A stretch of DNA of 11,892 nt, from contig WGEI01000435.1 in the NCBI GenBank assembly GCA_015492875.1, positions 1-11,892 on the forward strand, written 5' to 3'. This DNA comes from Anaerolineae bacterium. GTDB lineage: Bacteria; Chloroflexota; Anaerolineae; Aggregatilineales; Phototrophicaceae. The notes beneath the pieces were generated by a model, which saw only the letters and a program-made list of their open reading frames with translations, had not been told where the DNA came from and ran no database searches. The position numbers and the translations under genes were made by a program. This document shows positions 6,942 through 11,892 of the stretch, piece by piece; positions within the stretch are counted from its first letter, which is position 1; the number at the start of each line of letters is the position of its first letter.

Positions 6942-8018
6942 TTACCCTCTAAATTTACGCAATAAAGCTCTCAACTTAGGCCACATTTGGGTATAGCCTT
7001 GATACAAAAGTGCATTAGGCGCGTAGTCCCACGCCCCAATATGGCGAACAACTTCTCCACGAAATCCGCGTTTGAATTGGTATACGCCCCACATGCTGTC
7101 GCTTTCGTCAAAAACGTTCGGCGCGCCCCACATATCGTAAACCGCATAGCCACGAGCTTTTGCCCACCGCATTGCTTCCCATTGTAGTGCATAATTGGGC
7201 ATCCGTTGCCGCTCTTCATTAGATGACGCCCCGTAGAAATACCAGCAGGTACGCCCGAAGTGAAACAGAATGACCATACCCAGCGCTTGCCCTTGATATT
7301 CTGCAACCAGCGCATGGGCTAATCCCGCTCGCATAAAATCTTCCCATGCACGTTTGTAATAATCGAATGGGCGGATGAGAAAAGCATCACGCGCCCCAGT
7401 GATTTGATACAACTTATAAAGGAGCGGCAAGTCCTCTAAAGTCGCCTCCCGCACTGTCACGCCCTTTTTGGCTGCAGCGCGCACCTTCCGCCGTGTGTTC
7501 TGGCTCATTGTCGCCAAGATAACATCTTCATCTTGCGTCAAATCGATTTTCATCGTATTACGAAATTGCACTTGGTCATCAGAAAAGCACCAGCCCCGCG
7601 CTCTAAGCGTTTCTACAAATGCCATCCCTAATGGGTTTGCTTGGTCAGCCTCGCCCTGTGGCTCACCCGTTGCCAATACGACATCTGGGTCTATTTTCAG
7701 CCAGATAGCCCGTTGCTGGTTGGCCAATTTTTCTAAATCATCCAGCACTTTGATGATGATTTCTCGCTCAGCATAATCCATAGCAGGGCCTTTAGGCACA
7801 TACATCACGCGCAACGGCCCCACCTTACGCACCCCCACCGACGCCATCGCGACCGTTTGGTCACCTTGCTGCCATGCAATGCGTAAGGGTGTCCAACCTG
7901 TTGTTACTTCCTTAAATGCGCCCCAATCCCATGTTTGCAATATATGCGCGTAGGGTAGGGCGGCCAGTTGTGCATTCCATACGGCCTTATCGGTGATGAT
8001 TGTTTGGGTCAATGTCAT
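6942..8018 (-). CDS. FemAB/FemX-type aminoacyltransferase (peptidoglycan bridge), second of tandem pair
   Basis: This is a 358-residue protein of the FemABX family, which uses aminoacyl-tRNA to add amino acids to the stem peptide of peptidoglycan precursors. The fold is two GNAT-like halves. The first holds HILQTWDWGAFK (25-36) and VMYVPKGPAMDY (71-82). The second holds MSQNTRRKVRAAAKKGV (171-187), CWYFYGASSN (258-267), QWEAMRWAKARG (279-290) and YDMWGAPN (294-301), ending with MWGVYQFKRGF. The length and lack of an inserted coiled-coil arm resemble FemX and not FemA. The ATG at 8018 overlaps the preceding stop as ATGA, with GGAG 6 bases before it; an earlier TTG at 8042 is less likely. Which amino acid is transferred cannot be read from sequence. 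It is paralogous to its upstream neighbour. Confidence 0.85.
   Translation of the reverse strand: MTLTQTIITDKAVWNAQLAALPYAHILQTWDWGAFKEVTTGWTPLRIAWQQGDQTVAMASVGVRKVGPLRVMYVPKGPAMDYAEREIIIKVLDDLEKLANQQRAIWLKIDPDVVLATGEPQGEADQANPLGMAFVETLRARGWCFSDDQVQFRNTMKIDLTQDEDVILATMSQNTRRKVRAAAKKGVTVREATLEDLPLLYKLYQITGARDAFLIRPFDYYKRAWEDFMRAGLAHALVAEYQGQALGMVILFHFGRTCWYFYGASSNEERQRMPNYALQWEAMRWAKARGYAVYDMWGAPNVFDESDSMWGVYQFKRGFRGEVVRHIGAWDYAPNALLYQGYTQMWPKLRALLRKFRG
8015..8018 (-). promoter_or_regulatory. ATGA start/stop overlap coupling the two FemAB genes
   Basis: The stop TGA of the first FemAB gene and the start ATG of the second share bases as ATGA. The ribosome site GGAGAG (8023-8028 on the opposite strand) lies inside the end of the first gene. 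This arrangement normally gives translational coupling and balanced amounts of the two proteins. Confidence 0.75.
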
Positions 8019-9046
8019 GTTGCTCTCCGCTGCCGCACCCAAAGCGCTGTTTTATAAGCAGTGTAAATGATGGGATTATACACTTTATCCCACGCCCCTT
8101 CAGAGCGCACTACATCGCCGCCCCAGCCGCGTTTGAAGCCGTAAACGCCCCATAGCCCGTCACTGCGGCTTTGGAATTGCGCTTCTAGCTCTTCATAGGC
8201 ATAATTCGGCACGCCCCACATATCATAATAACGGCAACCACGTGCCTTCGCCCATTGGATTGCCTGCCACTGCACACCATAAGCCGCCATGAGATTGCGC
8301 TTTACGTTAGATGATGCCCCGTAGAGATACCACGCTGTGTCGCCTATAGCGAAAACCATAATCCCCGCGAGGTCATCGCCCTCATGTTCGGCCATAATGA
8401 GCGCCGCATAATCGGGGACGAAAAGCTCATAGGCCAGCGCGTAGTACGATGCCTCATGTACCCCAAAAGCGTTGCGCTTGCCCGTCATTTGCATCAATTT
8501 TGTGAAACGTGTGATTTCATCTGGCGCAGCTTCCCAATAGCGCACGCCTTTCTTCAGGCTTTGCCGTATCTTCCGCCGAGTGCCTTGATTCATGCGGGCG
8601 AGAATGGCGTCGTCATCATCGCTGATGTCTAGCATAATCGTTCGAGGAGGTTGTACGGTTTGCGGGCTAGGGCGAAAGCCCAAATTGCCGTAATGCGGTT
8701 TATTTTCCTTATAAATATAAATCCCCGGCTCCCATTTCAAAAAAGCGGCACCGTGTTGTTTGGCGGTTTGGTCAATCGCTTGCCAAACGATTTCTTCATA
8801 CGCCGCTTCAATATATGGCCCCATTGGCAGGTAGGCCATCGTGCCCAGCCGAAAGGGCAGTGGGCGGAATAGTAGCTGCGCGCCACCCACCAACGCGTCG
8901 TTCTGCTCTACACCAATACAGGCGGTTCGCCACCCATAAGCCGCTTTCAACGCACCCCATCCACTAAGCTGTAAAACATGGGCGCGGCTTTGCTCTTTTA
9001 CATAAGCATCCCACTGTTCTGGTGTCGGCGTGATGATGTTGGGCAT
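8015..9046 (-). CDS. FemAB/FemX-type aminoacyltransferase, first of tandem pair
   Basis: This is a 343-residue FemABX-family protein and the first gene of the three-gene minus-strand operon. It shares the whole architecture of its neighbour: HVLQLSGWGALK (23-34), MAYLPMGPYIE (70-80), MNQGTRRKIRQSLKKGV (152-168), AWYLYGASSN (238-247), QWQAIQWAKARG (259-270), YDMWGVPN (274-281) and LWGVYGFKRGWGGDVVR. A short insert (EELEAQFQSRSDG) after YDMWGVPNYAY is the main difference in the C-terminal half. The expected role is tRNA-dependent addition of an amino acid to a peptidoglycan stem or bridge on the inner face of the membrane. Start: the ATG at 9046 has GGAAAG 6 bases upstream and aligns with the paralogue's N-terminus. 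An in-frame ATG at 9070 would add MIKDGKKA but lacks a ribosome site. Confidence 0.85.
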   Translation of the reverse strand: MPNIITPTPEQWDAYVKEQSRAHVLQLSGWGALKAAYGWRTACIGVEQNDALVGGAQLLFRPLPFRLGTMAYLPMGPYIEAAYEEIVWQAIDQTAKQHGAAFLKWEPGIYIYKENKPHYGNLGFRPSPQTVQPPRTIMLDISDDDDAILARMNQGTRRKIRQSLKKGVRYWEAAPDEITRFTKLMQMTGKRNAFGVHEASYYALAYELFVPDYAALIMAEHEGDDLAGIMVFAIGDTAWYLYGASSNVKRNLMAAYGVQWQAIQWAKARGCRYYDMWGVPNYAYEELEAQFQSRSDGLWGVYGFKRGWGGDVVRSEGAWDKVYNPIIYTAYKTALWVRQRRAT

Positions 9047-9196
9047 GGCCTTCTTTCCATCTTTTATCATGTTTGGAATATCAAGAGCGTAGTCGAGTGA
9101 TGCCGCAAAAACAAGCCCCGCCTACCCTTTCCCCTGCCAACACCGCCATAACGCGGCATTAACTGGCAATTTACTATGAATTTGCCTCATCATCGC

Positions 9197-9225
9197 TTTA
9201 TTAATCGGAGTGTTTGTGCTAAAAT
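9197..9225 (+). promoter_or_regulatory. Candidate upstream promoter of the nuo operon
   Basis: TTTATT (9197-9202) and TAAAAT (9220-9225) are 17 bases apart, and TG one base before the -10 box gives an extended -10 element. Transcription from here would give a leader of about 225 bases before nuoA. This is a pattern match only. Confidence 0.35.
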
Positions 9226-9308
9226 CCGCAATCAGTTGTGCCAGGATTCCGTTTTTGTATGGTTTATCCGTCACACAACCTTATCAATTGTTTGAATCGC
9301 CCAATTCA

Positions 9309-9337
9309 TTGCGGGTTATAGGTGCAAATGCTATACT
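9309..9337 (+). promoter_or_regulatory. Candidate downstream promoter of the nuo operon
   Basis: TTGCGG (9309-9314) and TATACT (9332-9337) are 17 bases apart. The -10 box matches the consensus at five of six positions, the -35 at three. Transcription would start near 9344, about 115 bases before nuoA. A small dyad (TGAAT-N6-ATTCA) directly abuts the -35 box. Confidence 0.35.
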
Positions 9338-9458
9338 AGGCCCGTTTGTGACAAATAGTTCAAAGTGTTGTATCACGACTATATGCGAGCTAGGTGATAT
9401 ACACATCTTGCTCGGATTTTGCTCAACCTCAGGCTATCGTAGCGGGGAGTTCTGCTTA

Positions 9459-9821
9459 ATGAACGTACTCAACGAATGGGCATTTGTGGGCATCTTTATC
9501 GCCATTGCTTGGGTGTTTCCGGCCTTGCCGATTATTATCGCGCGCTTTTTCGGCCCCAAGAAGCCCAATGCCATCAAACTCATGACCTATGAGTCCGGTG
9601 TTGAAACCGTTGGCGATACATGGGTGCAGTTCAAGATACAGTATTACCTTTACGGCCTCGTCTTCCTTATCTTCGATGTCGAAATGGTATTTTTGTTCCC
9701 TTGGGCTGTCGCCTATAACGAACTCAATTTCTTTGCGTTTGGGGCGGGTTTGCTCTTCATTTTCCTGCTCACCGACGCCCTAATTTACGCTTGGCGCAAG
9801 AACGCACTGGAATGGTCTTAG
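9459..9821 (+). CDS. nuoA: NADH-quinone oxidoreductase subunit A
   Basis: NuoA (ND3 homologue) is a small membrane subunit at the joint between the membrane arm and the quinone-binding arm of complex I. The 120-residue protein has three hydrophobic segments, at about 8-30, 63-82 and 93-111. The loop motif YESGVE (44-49) and the signature LIFDVEMVFLFPW (70-82), with acidic Asp73 and Glu75 in helix 2, identify it. The loop carries Ser where mitochondrial ND3 has Cys, as in many bacteria. The ATG at 9459 follows GGGGAG by 9 bases and gives the usual family length, so upstream in-frame codons are not used. It is followed after 33 bases by nuoH and not nuoB, which is unusual. Confidence 0.93.
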   Translation: MNVLNEWAFVGIFIAIAWVFPALPIIIARFFGPKKPNAIKLMTYESGVETVGDTWVQFKIQYYLYGLVFLIFDVEMVFLFPWAVAYNELNFFAFGAGLLFIFLLTDALIYAWRKNALEWS

Positions 9822-9842
9822 TGGGCCGCAACCGAAGCGATC

Positions 9843-9847
9843 GGGGG
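9843..9847 (+). promoter_or_regulatory. Ribosome binding site GGGGG deciding the nuoH start
   Basis: A run of five G lies 7 bases before the ATG at 9855 but only 1 base before the GTG at 9849, which favours the ATG. A third in-frame ATG at 9903 has only a poor GGTGG upstream. Confidence 0.45.
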
Positions 9848-9854
9848 TGTGTTT

Positions 9855-11081
9855 ATGGATTGTAGTAGCGTTGTTGTATGTGACCTTTTGCGAAGCGGTG
9901 GCATGGACCCTGGCCTAGCGATGTTTATCGCGCTGTTGCTGGGTGTTGTCCTTGTTACCACTATTCCGCTGGTCACCGTCATTTTCCTCATTTGGGTGGA
10001 GCGTAAAGTCGCCGCCCGTATTCAAGACCGTCTCGGCCCTAATCGTGTTGGCCCCTTTGGTCTGCTGCAAACTTTTGCAGATATGATCAAACTCATCACC
10101 AAAGAGAACATCACGCCGGCCAACGCCGACCGGGTGGTTTATAATTTCGCGCCGCTGCTGTCTGTGGTTTCCGTTGTGCTCATCTGGGCGGTGATACCGT
10201 TCACCCCCTATCACATCGGCACAGACCTTGAAATTGGCGCGCTTTACATTGTCGCTGTAGCCTCATTAGGCACATTAGCCATCATGACCGCTGGCTGGGC
10301 GAGCAACAACAAATACGCCTTACTGGGCGCATTCCGCGTTGTTGCACAGCTGGTGAGTTATGAAGTGCCGCTGGTGTTCGCCTTGCTCGTGCCGATTATG
10401 CTGGCCGGCAGTATGGGGATGCAGGACATTGTTTATGCCCAAGCGGGTATGTGGTTTTTCTTTATGGTGCCGCTTTCTGCGGTTTTGTTATTTATTGCCT
10501 CACATGCGGAAACTGGCCGCGGTCCTTTCGACCTAATTGAAGCCGAATCGGAAATTATCGCTGGCTTCAACATTGAATACAGCGGCATGAAGTTCGGTAT
10601 GTTCTTCGCTGCCGAATTCATACACGTATTCACCAACGCGGTATTGATGGCCGTTTTCTTCTTTGGTGGTTGGTGGGGGCCAGGCGCGTTGGATGCGCCG
10701 CTACTCGCCCTCCTCTATCTCGGCCTAAAATCTGCCGTGATTTACTTCATTTACCTGTGGGTGCGTAACACTTTCCCACGTGTGCGTATCGACCAGCTGC
10801 TAGACCTGAACTGGAAGTTCTTCGTACCGCTTTCCATCGTTAATGTGCTGGTCGTCGCCTTCGTGCTCAAGATTTTGCAGGAACTCCAGATTGCCGTCCC
10901 GTTAAATGCTTCAACCAATTTCCTCGCCACCATCCCCATGACGGTGGTTTTGCTGCTGGTGAATGTCGCCATGACTTATGCCCTTATCGCGTGGTTACGC
11001 AATCGCGGGGCCAAGGCACGTCAGGTCGACCTCGCCAACCAGCATGAGGATATCGTTGTTGCCGGGGCTGCCGGAGATTAA
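9855..11081 (+). CDS. nuoH: NADH-quinone oxidoreductase subunit H
   Basis: NuoH (ND1 homologue) forms most of the quinone chamber and links it to the proton channels. The 408-residue protein shows WVERKVAARIQDRLGPNRVG (47-66), the segment SNNKYALLGAFRVVAQLVSYE (150-170), GRGPFDLIEAESEIIAGF (221-238) and RVRIDQLLDLNWKFFVPLS (309-327), all hallmark regions. The central motif reads ETGRGPFDL, where the common bacterial form is N-R-x-PFDLPE. After the helix that normally ends the protein (about 322-341), it continues with a linker, an additional predicted membrane helix (about 357-382) and a hydrophilic tail, so it is longer than the E. coli protein of about 325 residues. Related membrane subunits of hydrogenases (HycD type) share the fold, but flanking nuoA and nuoJ support complex I. 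The start was chosen from the ribosome site; ATG 9903 is the alternative. Confidence 0.93.
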   Translation: MDCSSVVVCDLLRSGGMDPGLAMFIALLLGVVLVTTIPLVTVIFLIWVERKVAARIQDRLGPNRVGPFGLLQTFADMIKLITKENITPANADRVVYNFAPLLSVVSVVLIWAVIPFTPYHIGTDLEIGALYIVAVASLGTLAIMTAGWASNNKYALLGAFRVVAQLVSYEVPLVFALLVPIMLAGSMGMQDIVYAQAGMWFFFMVPLSAVLLFIASHAETGRGPFDLIEAESEIIAGFNIEYSGMKFGMFFAAEFIHVFTNAVLMAVFFFGGWWGPGALDAPLLALLYLGLKSAVIYFIYLWVRNTFPRVRIDQLLDLNWKFFVPLSIVNVLVVAFVLKILQELQIAVPLNASTNFLATIPMTVVLLLVNVAMTYALIAWLRNRGAKARQVDLANQHEDIVVAGAAGD

Positions 11082-11111
11082 TGCACGTCATTATCGAAAA
11101 GGCTTGGTGCT

Positions 11112-11642
11112 ATGATTGAAATCAATGCCCAATCGATTGCCTTCGCCATTCTGGCCGTCCTTACACTTGGCGGTGGTCTGGGCGTCGTCCTGAACCGCAA
11201 TCTGTTTCGCGGTGCCATCTGGCTCATGGTGAGCTTGTTTGGCGTTGCGGGTATTTTTGTCTTGCTCAGTGCGCCCTTCCTCGCTGCCGTACAGGTACTG
11301 GTCTATATTGGTGCAATCGCCATCTTAATCACCTTCGCTGTTATGCTCACCCGTAGCATGACAAATTTAGGCGAACGGTTTGTCCGCCGCACTGCCGGTA
11401 TCGTCGTTGCGGTGTTGCTGTTCTTCTTTATCCTCCTCGGCACAATTTTGCCAGTTTGGGGGGTAGATGGTACCCGCTATGATGACGTTAGCGCACCCGC
11501 CGAGAATGTCGCCACAACTCGCGAACTTGGCGTTGCGCTGGTGGATGGCAACCAATTTGTGTTGCCCTTCGAAGTGGCGTCGCTCTTGCTCACTGCGGCG
11601 ATGATTGGCGCTATTGTCATCGCACGCGAGGATGAGGAGTAG
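11112..11642 (+). CDS. nuoJ: NADH-quinone oxidoreductase subunit J
   Basis: NuoJ (ND6 homologue) is a membrane-arm subunit whose third helix changes shape during coupling of quinone reduction to proton pumping. The 176-residue protein has five hydrophobic segments. The hallmark helix reads AVQVLVYIGAIAILITFAVM (59-78), with Tyr65 corresponding to the conserved tyrosine of that helix. A periplasmic-type loop (about 115-150) precedes the final helix (FEVASLLLTAAMIGAIVIA), and the protein ends REDEE. The ATG lies 30 bases after nuoH; AAAAGG 9 bases upstream is the probable ribosome site. Its stop codon overlaps the ribosome site of nuoK, suggesting coupled translation. Confidence 0.92.
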   Translation: MIEINAQSIAFAILAVLTLGGGLGVVLNRNLFRGAIWLMVSLFGVAGIFVLLSAPFLAAVQVLVYIGAIAILITFAVMLTRSMTNLGERFVRRTAGIVVAVLLFFFILLGTILPVWGVDGTRYDDVSAPAENVATTRELGVALVDGNQFVLPFEVASLLLTAAMIGAIVIAREDEE

Positions 11643-11651
11643 GGGGTACGC

Positions 11652-11892
11652 ATGGTTCCATTGTGGCTTTATCTTATTGTCGCTGCCGCATTGTTCTGCA
11701 TTGGCGTTTTTGGCGTATTGACGCGCCGTAACGCTATCGCCATCCTCATGGGTGTCGAGCTGATGCTGAATGCGGTCAACATCAATCTGGTTGCTTTTTG
11801 GCGCTACGTCACCCCGCAGAACATGAGCGGGCAGGCGTTTGCTGCCTTTGTCTTTGTGGTAGCTGCTGCCGAGGCCGCTGTTGGTCTGGCCA
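11652..11892 (+). CDS. nuoK: NADH-quinone oxidoreductase subunit K, N-terminal part (cut by right edge)
   Basis: NuoK (ND4L homologue) is a three-helix membrane subunit that carries two glutamates needed for proton transfer. The 80 residues present are most of a family length of about 100. Glu36 lies in GVELMLNAVNINLVAF (34-49), matching the E. coli Glu36 position. Glu74 lies in FVFVVAAAEAAVGLA (66-80), matching the second conserved glutamate (E. coli Glu72). AGGGGG, which overlaps the nuoJ stop, lies 5 bases before the ATG. Subunits L, M and N are expected beyond the window by analogy with other operons but are not seen. Confidence 0.92.
   Translation, partial: MVPLWLYLIVAAALFCIGVFGVLTRRNAIAILMGVELMLNAVNINLVAFWRYVTPQNMSGQAFAAFVFVVAAAEAAVGLA

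Larger units (their letters stand above)
9047..9458. promoter_or_regulatory. Divergent control region between the FemAB operon and nuoA; no gene seen
   Basis: These 412 bases separate the two transcription units. I find no convincing coding sequence, tRNA or riboswitch. The nuoA frame stays open upstream to about 9210, but the translated stretch is Cys- and Ser-rich and unlike any NuoA. The region holds two candidate plus-strand promoters (listed separately), a nested weak hairpin (TGCCA/TGGCA around CCGC/GCGG, 9135-9168) and a small dyad TGAAT-N6-ATTCA (9293-9308). For the minus strand, TTGTTT and TACGCT with 17 bases between them lie upstream of the FemAB start, but the match is weak. Confidence 0.5.

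Noticed and set aside
8019..8042. TTG start at 8042 for the second FemAB gene
   Set aside because: ATG 8018 overlaps the upstream stop as ATGA, has GGAG 6 bases before it and aligns with the paralogue's N-terminus.
9135..9168. Nested hairpin TGCCA-CCGC/GCGG-TGGCA as a terminator or riboswitch
   Set aside because: The stems are only 5 and 4 pairs with unpaired bases between them, and no T tract follows on either strand; kept only as a note in the intergenic entry.
9210..9458. In-frame open stretch upstream of nuoA that could extend the protein by 83 residues
   Set aside because: The translated stretch is Cys/Ser-rich and unlike NuoA, it contains promoter-like boxes, and the ATG at 9459 has a good ribosome site and gives the normal family length.
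9822..9854. A remnant of nuoB between nuoA and nuoH
   Set aside because: Only 33 bases lie between the genes and they encode nothing like the NuoB cysteine motifs.

Overview
The window looks like a piece of chromosome from an uncultured or little-studied bacterium, most likely a Chloroflexota member of the Anaerolineae type. This is inferred from protein style and not from a marker gene. Support comes from an alpha-2-macroglobulin built from Big_5-like repeats plus a bacterial SH3 (SH3b) module, small TPR/zinc-ribbon/SH3 membrane proteins, short FemX-like ligases and a reduced nuo order. I see no insertion sequence, phage gene, CRISPR array, tRNA or rRNA.

Layout. (1) Positions 1-2878, minus strand: the N-terminal 959 residues of a secreted alpha-2-macroglobulin-family protein, open at the left edge. 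(2) Positions 3058-6009, plus strand: three cell-envelope proteins of unknown function. The first is cytoplasmic TPR - membrane helix - external beta domain. The second is two cytoplasmic zinc ribbons - membrane helix - cysteine-rich ectodomain. The third is an exported protein with a C-terminal SH3b domain, followed by an intrinsic terminator. (3) Positions 6059-9046, minus strand: a compact three-gene operon (FemAB-type ligase, second FemAB-type ligase, epoxide-hydrolase-like alpha/beta hydrolase) with a 4-base ATGA overlap and a 1-base gap. (4) Positions 9047-9458: a 412-base divergent control region with candidate promoters and no gene. (5) Positions 9459-11892, plus strand: nuoA, nuoH, nuoJ and the start of nuoK, the proton-pumping membrane arm of respiratory complex I, running off the right edge.

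How the parts relate. Regions 1-3 share a cell-surface theme: a protease-trapping-type A2M, SH3b modules that may bind the wall, and two enzymes that probably add amino acids to peptidoglycan stem peptides. Region 4-5 is a separate energy-metabolism transcription unit. Its most notable feature is that nuoA is followed directly by nuoH, so the hydrophilic subunits B, C, D, E, F, G and I are not in their usual places. The least understood genes are the three between 3058 and 6009.
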